18,258 nucleotides of DNA from an uncultured Clostridia bacterium (GTDB lineage: Bacteria > Bacillota > Clostridia > UMGS1883), in the NCBI GenBank assembly GCA_947629615.1, contig CANRER010000009.1, forward strand, positions 1 to 18,258. Reading direction: 5' to 3'. Position numbers and translations under genes: made by a program. Shown here piece by piece: positions 7,414 through 12,929 of this stretch. Every line of letters begins with the position of its first letter. The first letter of the stretch is position 1. The notes under the pieces are model-generated. The model had not been told where the DNA came from. It was given only the letters and a program-made list of their open reading frames with translations, and did not search any database.

Positions 7414-7587
7414 ATGAACGCTTTGGAATATGCGGCTATCGCCGCTTACGCCGTCGTGCTGGTGCGCTGCCTTTCGTTCGGGGTGTACGGCCTTAAGCAC
7501 GATAACGGCGCGCTTTTCGCCGTCACGCTGTTCCTCGCCGCCGCCAGCGCGGCCCTGTTCGCGGCTTATTTGGCGACTACGGCGTGA
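7414..7587 (+). CDS. Small two-helix membrane protein, possible germinant receptor D subunit
   Basis: This is a 57-residue protein made of two hydrophobic segments (about residues 5-23 and 33-54) joined by a short loop with K, H, D and N. The ATG follows the gerC-type stop by two bases and has a strong ribosome binding site inside the end of that gene (gaggaggaagg, 7397-7407). A longer in-frame reading from 7297 is rejected because it would overlap the C gene by 115 bases without a ribosome binding site. Germinant receptor operons in Bacillus can encode a two-helix D subunit, so position and topology suggest that role. I do not recognise the sequence itself. It is the last gene before the operon's terminator. 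Confidence 0.75.
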   Translation: MNALEYAAIAAYAVVLVRCLSFGVYGLKHDNGALFAVTLFLAAASAALFAAYLATTA

Positions 7588-7641
7588 AGCAAAAAATATA
7601 CCGGGGTATGCGGACGATATGAGGCACAGCCGCAGCCTCGA

Positions 7642-7675
7642 AAAAATACAGGCCTTTTTACGGGCCTGTATTTTT
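7642..7675 (+). terminator. Rho-independent terminator of the germination operon
   Basis: A perfect 13-bp stem (aaaaatacaggcc against ggcctgtattttt) with an 8-nt loop ends in a T run. It closes the plus-strand germination operon. The A-rich left arm makes it potentially bidirectional, and it overlaps the end of the decayed minus-strand reading frame. Confidence 0.85.
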
Positions 7676-7842
7676 ATAAATAATGTAATATGAATTAAGC
7701 GTTTTTATCTGCCCGTCGTGAGGGTCTAAAATTGTGAAATCGCCGGTATTAGACTCCGAGCCGCTGTAGCTTACAGCTAAAACATAATGAAAGTGCGCAC
7801 GTGGATTATTGCCGGTTTGCCGTTGTCAATGGCGGGCGAACT
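7658..7842 (-). pseudogene. Decayed fragment resembling a C39-like cysteine peptidase domain
   Basis: Read on the minus strand, one frame gives 'AIDNGKPAIIHV' (about 7831-7796). A second frame then continues with 'HFHYVLAVSYSGSESN', 'GDFTILDPHDGQIKTLNSYY' and a stop at 7658. The pieces follow the order of C39-type peptidase-like proteins: NGKPvI, then catalytic-His 'H(F/Y)VLvtgYsG', then 'F.I.DP' and 'TL'. They are split by a frameshift near 7800, and stops lie just upstream. The catalytic cysteine half is absent. The identification rests on motif memory, not a search. It lies downstream of sdpI in the same AT-rich block and may be debris of an inserted segment. Confidence 0.5.
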
Positions 7843-7867
7843 TTACGCATTAAAAACTTGTTCCCCT

Positions 7868-8488
7868 TTATCTTTTAAGAGGCCGCCCTATCTTTATTCC
7901 ATATATGATATTGATAACCGCACACGGTATCAACAAACATATGCAAATAACTGAATAGATTGGGGGTAAAAGAATACTGACAAGAAACAGAATCCCCATG
8001 ATTACAGTTTCAAAGCCTATAAATCTCTGTATTTTTCTCGCCTTTTCCTCATCTTTATCTTTTATTTTTGCACCTTCAAACTTCGGAAGATAGTTTCCTA
8101 TTACAAGCATTACAATTCCCACAACGAAACACGCAAGCCGTCGTATATCTATATTCCAACCGAGCCCATATCCCATTGTTGCTGTCTGGAGAACGATTGC
8201 CATAATCGGGATAATCCATTTTGTTACCCTCTCAAATTTTTTGCGCTCTCCGTGCTTATATGCGTTTATATCGTTGATAAAGCAGCAAAACATTTGCAGA
8301 ACCGCCATCAAAAACGGAAGCCCGAATACCACAAATCCCTTTGAGGCAAAGCCGTTAGGGTCATTATAGGTGTTAAAGTGAACTGCCATTGTGTCAGGCA
8401 GTTTATCCCATATGGCAACTCCCAAAAGAATTGGCAGAAGGCATACAATACAAGTAATTATAAGGCTTTTCCATTTCATAAATTTCAT
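7868..8488 (-). CDS. sdpI: SdpI-family integral membrane protein
   Basis: This is a 206-residue membrane protein, the same size as Bacillus SdpI. SdpI gives immunity to the SdpC killing toxin and relays toxin presence to the repressor SdpR. The protein has about six hydrophobic helices. The N-terminal DUF1648 signature is visible: helix 'SLIITCIVCLLPILLGVAIW', then 'KLPDTMAVHFNTYNDPNGFASKG'. A typical SdpI repeat, 'IGNYLPKFEGAK', follows near residue 135. The ATG at 8488 shares its A with the stop of the upstream regulator (TAATG) and has AGGAGG 9 bases ahead, so the two genes are translationally coupled. No sdpABC toxin genes are in the window. It may therefore be an orphan immunity or envelope-stress system. 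The composition is AT-rich against its surroundings. Confidence 0.88.
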   Translation of the reverse strand: MKFMKWKSLIITCIVCLLPILLGVAIWDKLPDTMAVHFNTYNDPNGFASKGFVVFGLPFLMAVLQMFCCFINDINAYKHGERKKFERVTKWIIPIMAIVLQTATMGYGLGWNIDIRRLACFVVGIVMLVIGNYLPKFEGAKIKDKDEEKARKIQRFIGFETVIMGILFLVSILLPPIYSVICICLLIPCAVINIIYGIKIGRPLKR

Positions 8489-8754
8489 TATTTGTTTCCT
8501 CCTAACGCATAAATCCAAGTTAATACTTCTTCAAAAACAGAGGTGTTTAACTCGTAATAAATAAAATTTTTGTTTTTTTCCTCCGTAATAAGGTCGGCGT
8601 TTTTTAACTTTGCAAGATGATAGGAAACGGTTGCGCCTGTTAAATTAAATTGTTTTGCAATTTCTCCGGCAGATTTTTTTCCGCTCTTTAACATTTGCAA
8701 TATATCTCGCCGCACTGGGTCGGATATAGCCTTTAAGGTTTCATTCAACCCCAT
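8488..8754 (-). CDS. sdpR: ArsR-family transcriptional repressor, SdpR-like
   Basis: This is an 88-residue winged-helix DNA-binding protein. Its start 'LNETLKAISDPVRRDILQML' is the SdpR/ArsR signature. The recognition helix is 'TGATVSYHLAKLKNADLI', and the wing ends 'NFIYYELNTSVFEEVLTWI'. No ELCVCDL-type metal-binding motif is present, so a metal sensor is unlikely. In Bacillus, SdpR represses its own sdpRI operon and is inactivated when SdpI engages toxin; the same gene order here supports that model. ATG 8754 is preferred (AAGGGGTG upstream) over the in-frame ATG at 8778, which lies inside the operator palindrome and has no ribosome binding site. Confidence 0.9.
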   Translation of the reverse strand: MGLNETLKAISDPVRRDILQMLKSGKKSAGEIAKQFNLTGATVSYHLAKLKNADLITEEKNKNFIYYELNTSVFEEVLTWIYALGGNK

Positions 8755-8776
8755 TTTTACCACCCCTTCAAATGGC

Positions 8777-8796
8777 ATTTAGAAATATTTCTAAAT
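8777..8796. promoter_or_regulatory. Operator 1 of sdpRI (20-bp perfect palindrome)
   Basis: ATTTAGAAAT followed by its exact reverse complement. It lies just downstream of the -10 box, over the expected transcription start. The same half-sites recur in operator 2, so both are probably bound by the ArsR-type repressor encoded downstream. Confidence 0.75.
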
Positions 8797-8798
8797 AG

Positions 8799-8827
8799 AT
8801 TATAGCGCAGGAGTCATACAATGTCAA
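8799..8827 (-). promoter_or_regulatory. Consensus sigma-A promoter of sdpRI
   Basis: On the minus strand a perfect TTGACA (8822-8827) and a perfect TATAAT (8799-8804) are 17 bp apart. So strong a promoter implies tight repression, consistent with the palindromes on both sides. Confidence 0.85.
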
Positions 8828-8832
8828 GAGGA

Positions 8833-8852
8833 ATTTAGAAAAAAATCTAAAT
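8833..8852. promoter_or_regulatory. Operator 2 of sdpRI (ATTTAGA-N6-TCTAAAT)
   Basis: This inverted repeat has the same 7-bp half-sites and the same 20-bp length as operator 1. It lies 5 bases upstream of the -35 box. The centres of the two operators are 56 bp apart, so the promoter is enclosed between them. The rest of the spacer, 8853-9004, shows no gene. Confidence 0.7.
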
Positions 8853-9004
8853 ACTTTTTTCTTGTTCTGCTTTCTTTAACCGGTTATGCTTCCTTGCGTA
8901 TCTGCTTGCCGTGGCGCACCGTTGGGCTTTATTTCGTAAATTATCATACGCTTGCCTCGCGCAAAGGGGCAGCGCATTTTTTTACGGCACCGCTGATTTT
9001 CCCC

Positions 9005-9033
9005 TTGACAAATACCCGTGAGGGGTATATAAT
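9005..9033 (+). promoter_or_regulatory. Promoter of the copper operon with embedded CsoR operator
   Basis: A perfect TTGACA (9005-9010) and a perfect TATAAT (9028-9033) are 17 bp apart. The spacer holds the inverted repeat ATACCC-gtgag-GGGTAT (9012-9028), which matches the TACCC...GGGTA form of CsoR operators upstream of Bacillota copZA genes. CsoR without Cu(I) should occlude the promoter; copper binding should release it. Confidence 0.85.
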
Positions 9034-9063
9034 AATAGTATAAACAATACGGGAGGGTAACAA

Positions 9064-9360
9064 ATGGAAAACTGCTGCGGAGGGAGAAAAAAACACCGCT
9101 CCCCGGAGGAAAAGCGTGCGCTGCAAAACAGACTGCGGCGGATTGAGGGGCAGGTGCGCGGCCTCGGGCGTATGCTGGAGGACGACGCCTACTGCCCGGA
9201 CATAATGGTGCAGGTGGCCGCCGTGAACGCCGCGCTGACAGCCTTTGGCAGGGAGCTGATGAACAGCCACATCAAAACCTGCGTGGCCGAGGACGTCCGC
9301 GCCGGGAAGGACGAAACTCTGGACGAGCTTTTGGGAGTTTTGAAAAAATTTATGAAATAG
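9064..9360 (+). CDS. csoR: Copper-sensing transcriptional repressor CsoR
   Basis: This is a 98-residue all-helical repressor of the CsoR/RcnR family (DUF156). It has the family core 'RLRRIEGQVRGLGRMLEDDAYC' and the Cu(I) ligands Cys44, His69 and Cys73 ('CPDI', 'HIKTCV'), the C-H-C pattern that marks copper sensors rather than nickel or formaldehyde sensors. An extra Cys-Cys pair lies at the N-terminus (residues 4-5). A ribosome binding site GGGAGGG precedes the ATG. It is the first gene of the copper operon and autoregulates through the operator in its own promoter; the next gene starts 11 bases after its stop. Confidence 0.93.
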   Translation: MENCCGGRKKHRSPEEKRALQNRLRRIEGQVRGLGRMLEDDAYCPDIMVQVAAVNAALTAFGRELMNSHIKTCVAEDVRAGKDETLDELLGVLKKFMK

Positions 9361-9371
9361 GGGGCATAAAT

Positions 9372-9728
9372 ATGGGAAACATAGTCGTGGGCGCAGTTTT
9401 GGCGGCAATCGTCGTTCTGGCCGCGCTTTCGGGCGTCAGGCACTTTCGGGGCGAGGGCGGCTGCTGCGGAGGCGGCTGCTGCGAAAAGCCGGTGAGGAAA
9501 AGGCTTTCCGCTCCGAAAATCGGCGAAAAGCGCGTATACATCGAGGGTATGCAGTGCGAACGCTGTAGGAGCAGCGTCGAGAACGAGCTTAACCTCATCG
9601 ACGGCGTGGCCGCGCGGGTGAACCTTAAAAAGGGCGTGGCCGTGGCCGAAATAAGCCGAGGCGTCGGCGACGGCGAGCTTATCGCCGCCGTGGAAAAGGC
9701 CGGCTTTAAGGCCGTTAAGGTAGAATGA
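9372..9728 (+). CDS. Membrane-anchored HMA-domain protein (probable copper chaperone)
   Basis: This 118-residue protein combines two modules. Residues 4-22 form a membrane helix followed by a basic-cysteine stretch, CCGGGCC (31-37), resembling FeoB-associated cysteine-rich membrane proteins. Residues about 52-118 are a heavy-metal-associated (HMA/CopZ) domain with the metal motif G-M-Q-C62-E-R-C65. Its place between csoR and copA indicates delivery of Cu(I) to CopA at the membrane, rather than from the cytosol as for free CopZ (inference). The ribosome binding site AGGGGG overlaps the csoR stop. The helix-plus-HMA combination is unusual in copper operons I know. Confidence 0.88.
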   Translation: MGNIVVGAVLAAIVVLAALSGVRHFRGEGGCCGGGCCEKPVRKRLSAPKIGEKRVYIEGMQCERCRSSVENELNLIDGVAARVNLKKGVAVAEISRGVGDGELIAAVEKAGFKAVKVE

Positions 9729-9756
9729 CCCGCGAGGGCGGAAAGGCGATGATTTT

Positions 9757-12243
9757 ATGGAACAATACACTGTTACGGGCATGAGCTGCGCCGCCTGCTC
9801 GGCCCGCGTCGAAAAGGCGGTGTCGAAGGTCGAGGGCGTGACCTCGTGCTCGGTGAGCCTGCTCACCAATTCGATGGGCGTTGAGGGTACGGCAAAGCCC
9901 GAGGCTGTTATCGCCGCCGTCCGCGCGGCGGGATACGGCGCGGAAAAAAAGGGCGAAAAGGCCAAGCGCGACGACGACCCGCTGGCCGATAAGGCTTCGC
10001 CTATGCTCGCGAGAAGGCTGGCGGTTTCGCTGGCGTTTTTGGCCGCGCTGATGTACGTATCTATGGGCCACATGATGTGGGGCTGGCCTTTGCCGCCGCT
10101 GCTGGCCGAAAACCACGCCGCGGCCGCGCTCGCGCAGCTTCTTTTGGCCGGGGCCGTCATGGTGATAAATCAGCGGTTCTTCATCAGCGGCTTCACCGGG
10201 CTTGTCCGCCGCGCGCCGAATATGGATACCCTCGTCGCGCTGGGCTCGGGGGCGTCGTTCGTATACAGCGTATGCGTGACGTTCGCGCTGCTCGGCGCAC
10301 AGGCGGCGGGCGACCATGCCGCCGCGGCGGAGTACGCGCACGGGCTGTATTTCGAGTCCGCCGCGATGATACTCGCGCTCATAACGGTGGGCAAAATGCT
10401 TGAGGCCCGCGCCAAGGGCAAAACCACCGACGCTCTGCGCTCGCTGATGAACCTTGCGCCGAAAACCGCCGTAGTGGTTCGCGGCGGCGAGGAGGTGCGC
10501 GTCGGCGTGGAGCAGGTGCGCAAGGGCGACGTTTTCGCCCTGCGCCCCGGCGAGGCCGTGCCGGTGGACGGCGTTGTGGTCGAGGGCGGCGGAGCCGTGG
10601 ACGAATCGGCCCTCACGGGCGAGAGCCTGCCGGCGGATAAGACCGTGGGCGACGAGGTTTTCGCCGGTACGGTGAACAGCTCCGGCTATATGCGCTGTGA
10701 GGCCGTCAAGGTCGGCGAGGACGCGACTCTCGCGCAGATCATACGCATGGTGAGCGACGCGGCGGCCACCAAAGCCCCGATAGCCAAGGTCGCCGATAAG
10801 GTCAGCGGCGTGTTCGTACCCGCCGTTATCGCCGCAGCCGCCGTCACAACGGCGATATGGCTGCTTTTGGGGCGGGGCGTGGGCTTCGCTCTGGCGCGGG
10901 GCATATCCGTGCTGGTGATAAGCTGCCCCTGCGCCCTCGGGCTGGCTACGCCCGTGGCGATTATGGTCGGCAGCGGCCTCGGCGCGCGTCGGGGGATACT
11001 GTTCAAAACCGCCGCCTCGCTTGAACGGACGGGTAAAATACGGGTGGCCGCGCTTGATAAAACAGGCACGATAACCGCCGGCCGCCCCAAGGCGACCGAC
11101 ATCGTGGCGGAGGGCTGCTCCGAGGAGGAGCTGCTCGCCCTCGCGCTTTCGCTTGAAAGCCGCAGCGAACACCCGCTGGCCGGGGCAGTTGTCGCAGCGG
11201 CGGGCGAGAGGGGCGTTTACGCCGACGGGGCCGAGGGCTTCGAGGCTTTGCCCGGCAACGGCCTGCGCGGCACGCTGGGCGGCGAGGAGCTGCTCGGCGG
11301 CAGCTTAAAATTCGTTTCGTCGCGGGTGGGCGTTTCGCCCGCGCTTGCGGCCAAGGCCGAGGAGCTTTCCGGCGAGGGCAAGACCCCGCTGCTGTTCGCG
11401 CGAGGCGGCGCGGCGAGGGGGCTTATCGCCGTGGCCGACGTGATAAAGCCCGAGGCAGCGTCCGCCGTGAGCGAGCTTAAAAACATGGGCGTGCGCGTGG
11501 TTATGCTGACGGGCGACAACGAGCGCACGGCCCGCGCCAGCGGGGCCGAGGCCGGCGTTGACGAGGTGGTTGCCGGAGTGCTGCCCGGCGGCAAGGAAAG
11601 CGTCGTCCGCGCCCTCGCAAAGGAGGGGCCGACGCTCATGGTCGGCGACGGAATAAACGACGCTCCCGCCCTCACTCGGGCCGATATAGGCATGGCGATA
11701 GGCGCGGGCAGCGACGTGGCCATCGACGCGGCGGACGTTGTGCTTGTGAAAAGCCGCCTTAGCGACGTTCCCGCCGCCATAAGGCTGAGCCGCGCTACGC
11801 TTCGCAATATACGGCAGAACTTGTTCTGGGCGTTTATCTATAACGTCATCGGCATACCGCTGGCCGCCGGCGCGTTTTACTCGCTGGGCCTGCGGCTCGA
11901 CCCGATGTTCGCCGCCGCCGCGATGAGTCTTTCCAGCTTTTGCGTGGTGACGAACGCGCTTCGGCTGAATTTCGTTGACATATCCAACCCCAAAAGGGAT
12001 AAAAAAATAAGGGGCTCCGCCCCGGGAAAGGAGGGGAAAACCGTGGAAAAAACGCTTACGATAGAGGGCATGATGTGCGGCCATTGTGAGGCCCGCGTCA
12101 AGAAATGCCTCGAGGAGCTTCCCGGCGTTGAAAGCGCCGACGTGAGCCACGAAAAGGGCACGGCCGTGGTGCGGCTCAGCGCCGACGTGGCTGACGAGGT
12201 GTTGAAGAACGCCGTCGAGGGCGCGGGATATACCGTAAAGTAA
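9757..12243 (+). CDS. copA: Copper-exporting P1B-type ATPase CopA with fused C-terminal CopZ domain
   Basis: This pump exports Cu(I) using ATP. It is 828 residues, versus about 740-760 for most single-HMA homologues. In order it has: an N-terminal HMA domain (C11-A-A-C14); membrane helices; the actuator with TGES (287-290); the ion site C390-P-C392; phosphorylation site D434KTGT; SEHP (470-473); and GDGIND (630-635). The later helices carry the Cu(I)-type 'YN' and 'MSLSS' motifs. From residue about 763 a second HMA domain follows (C774-G-H-C777) and reads like a complete CopZ. The linker (749-762) looks like former intergenic DNA: an A7 run, an out-of-frame TAA, a GC hairpin and a ribosome binding site. 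A ribosome binding site precedes the start only weakly (GGAAAGG). Confidence 0.93.
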   Translation: MEQYTVTGMSCAACSARVEKAVSKVEGVTSCSVSLLTNSMGVEGTAKPEAVIAAVRAAGYGAEKKGEKAKRDDDPLADKASPMLARRLAVSLAFLAALMYVSMGHMMWGWPLPPLLAENHAAAALAQLLLAGAVMVINQRFFISGFTGLVRRAPNMDTLVALGSGASFVYSVCVTFALLGAQAAGDHAAAAEYAHGLYFESAAMILALITVGKMLEARAKGKTTDALRSLMNLAPKTAVVVRGGEEVRVGVEQVRKGDVFALRPGEAVPVDGVVVEGGGAVDESALTGESLPADKTVGDEVFAGTVNSSGYMRCEAVKVGEDATLAQIIRMVSDAAATKAPIAKVADKVSGVFVPAVIAAAAVTTAIWLLLGRGVGFALARGISVLVISCPCALGLATPVAIMVGSGLGARRGILFKTAASLERTGKIRVAALDKTGTITAGRPKATDIVAEGCSEEELLALALSLESRSEHPLAGAVVAAAGERGVYADGAEGFEALPGNGLRGTLGGEELLGGSLKFVSSRVGVSPALAAKAEELSGEGKTPLLFARGGAARGLIAVADVIKPEAASAVSELKNMGVRVVMLTGDNERTARASGAEAGVDEVVAGVLPGGKESVVRALAKEGPTLMVGDGINDAPALTRADIGMAIGAGSDVAIDAADVVLVKSRLSDVPAAIRLSRATLRNIRQNLFWAFIYNVIGIPLAAGAFYSLGLRLDPMFAAAAMSLSSFCVVTNALRLNFVDISNPKRDKKIRGSAPGKEGKTVEKTLTIEGMMCGHCEARVKKCLEELPGVESADVSHEKGTAVVRLSADVADEVLKNAVEGAGYTVK
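12027..12034 (+). promoter_or_regulatory. Internal ribosome binding site within copA
   Basis: AAAGGAGG lies inside the copA reading frame, 8 bases ahead of an in-frame GTG at 12043. A small hairpin, GGGGC-tcc-GCCCC (12011-12023), precedes it. It is stronger than the site in front of copA itself, which argues that a separate CopZ is made. Confidence 0.65.
12043..12243 (+). CDS. copZ: CopZ-like copper chaperone, internal in-frame start within copA
   Basis: Starting at GTG 12043, this gives a 66-residue protein that is exactly an HMA domain: (M)EKTLTIEGMMCGHCEARVKK, with Cu(I) ligands at Cys12 and Cys15, ending in 'VEGAGYTVK'. This is the normal length of CopZ, the soluble chaperone that hands Cu(I) to CopA and CsoR. 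It shares the frame and stop of the long copA reading. Translation could be initiated from the AAAGGAGG at 12027-12034, giving both a fused and a free form. Alternatively the genes are really separate and one base in the A7 run at 12001-12007 is an error or a recent mutation. Confidence 0.6.
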   Translation: MEKTLTIEGMMCGHCEARVKKCLEELPGVESADVSHEKGTAVVRLSADVADEVLKNAVEGAGYTVK

Positions 12244-12309
12244 AGAGGCTGTAAAAAATGGCTCTGTAACTTGGATGCGCGAGGGGCCGGCCGAAAAAAT
12301 CGTGCAGAA

Positions 12310-12407
12310 CGGACGAAAATCAGCTCTCGCAGGCGGCAGGCAATGCCTGCCGCCGAGAAAGCCCTCCCGACGGCGTACATAGGTACGCCGAGGGTGATTT
12401 TCGTTCG
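12310..12407 (+). other. Predicted three-way-junction RNA/DNA structure downstream of copA
   Basis: An outer 13-bp stem (12310-12322 with 12395-12407, one G-U pair) encloses two hairpins. The first, 12332-12354, is an 11-bp perfect inverted repeat around a single base (GGCGGCAGGCA / TGCCTGCCGCC). The second, 12362-12394, has GGCGTAC-atag-GTACGCC inside a CCCTC/GAGGG closing stem. All three arms are near perfect, so the fold is unlikely to be chance. Its function is unknown; a structured RNA or a palindromic repeat are both possible. Confidence 0.55.
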
Positions 12408-12427
12408 TAGTTCAAGGACACAAAATG

Positions 12428-12457
12428 AGAAAATTCGCTCGTAAGAGCGAATTTTCT
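12428..12457. terminator. Bidirectional terminator-like hairpin after the copper operon
   Basis: AGAAAATTCGCTC pairs perfectly over 13 bp with its complement around a GTAA loop. The outer pairs are A-T rich on both sides, so a U-rich 3' arm exists on either strand. It lies between copA and the convergent small gene at 12580-12813 and could end both transcripts. A second, interrupted hairpin (AATGC...TTTTG / CAAAA-GCATT) follows near 12493-12525. Confidence 0.5.
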
Positions 12458-12579
12458 ACATTAATTCATGATACTTTTACCGATTAATTGTTTAATGCTT
12501 AAGTTTTGACTTAGACAAAAGCATTCAGCCCTTGAACGCTCTGCGCGACTTTTTTTACGGCCCCATTTAAAACCGCGCG

Positions 12580-12813
12580 TTACGCACTCCTTCTGTTACG
12601 CGCTATTTTTAACAGCCGCCGGTACTCGTTTTCGGCGGCCCGCAGTCTTTTTTCGTAATCCGCCACCGATCTTTCGTCCGAGGCCACCAGCAAAAAGGCC
12701 TGCAAATTGCCTATTTCGGCCTTCGCCGAGGAGAGCCGCTCGTCGATGCTCCACGTGCCGTATTGCAGGTCGCGCAGGCGGTTCAGTATGCCCTTTATGA
12801 AATCCCTGTCCAT
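12580..12813 (-). CDS. Small hypothetical protein, predicted helical/coiled-coil
   Basis: This is a 77-residue soluble protein of unknown function. It is strongly charged and helical ('DFIKGILNRLRDLQYGTWSI', 'ADYEKRLRAAENEYRRLLKIARNRR'), with a heptad-like C-terminal half and a very basic tail. No domain is recognised. Two ATGs lie close together (12819 and 12813); the second is preferred because AGGGAG is 9 bases ahead of it but only 3 ahead of the first. It is transcribed away from ligA, and its last codons face the copper operon. The composition resembles the host's. Confidence 0.65.
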   Translation of the reverse strand: MDRDFIKGILNRLRDLQYGTWSIDERLSSAKAEIGNLQAFLLVASDERSVADYEKRLRAAENEYRRLLKIARNRRSA

Positions 12814-12876
12814 GCCCATCTTCTCCCTCTGTTTTATTTTTATACTACATTCTATTTGACTTTAAGATAAATATTC

Positions 12877-12905
12877 TTGCAAAATTCGGAAAACGGGGTT
12901 ATAAT
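12877..12905 (+). promoter_or_regulatory. Sigma-A promoter of the ligA operon
   Basis: TTGCAA (12877-12882) and a perfect TATAAT (12900-12905) are 17 bp apart. A strong ribosome binding site GAGGAGG (12916-12922) follows, 7 bases before the ligA ATG. Confidence 0.75.
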
Positions 12906-12929
12906 AAAATAAGAAGAGGAGGACGAAGC

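Larger units (their letters stand above)
12247..12562. repeat. Possible MITE-like element with imperfect inverted ends
   Basis: The gene-free stretch after copA is bounded by ggctgtaaaaaatg (12247-12260) and, inverted, ggccgtaaaaaaag (12549-12562), identical at 12 of 14 positions. Inside are several strong hairpins and no coding sequence. I could not see target-site duplications. It could equally be an unrelated structured 3' region. Confidence 0.25.

Noticed and set aside
8954..8985. A TGCCTC...GGGGCA hairpin followed by a T run between sdpR and csoR
   Set aside because: Short stem with several bases before the T run and no plus-strand gene in front; insufficient to call a terminator.
9715..11172. 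A 485-codon minus-strand frame opposite copA
   Set aside because: Shadow frame; all P-type ATPase motifs are on the plus strand.
12247..12562. A full insertion sequence after copA
   Set aside because: No transposase frame and no visible target-site duplication; kept only as a low-confidence MITE-like element.
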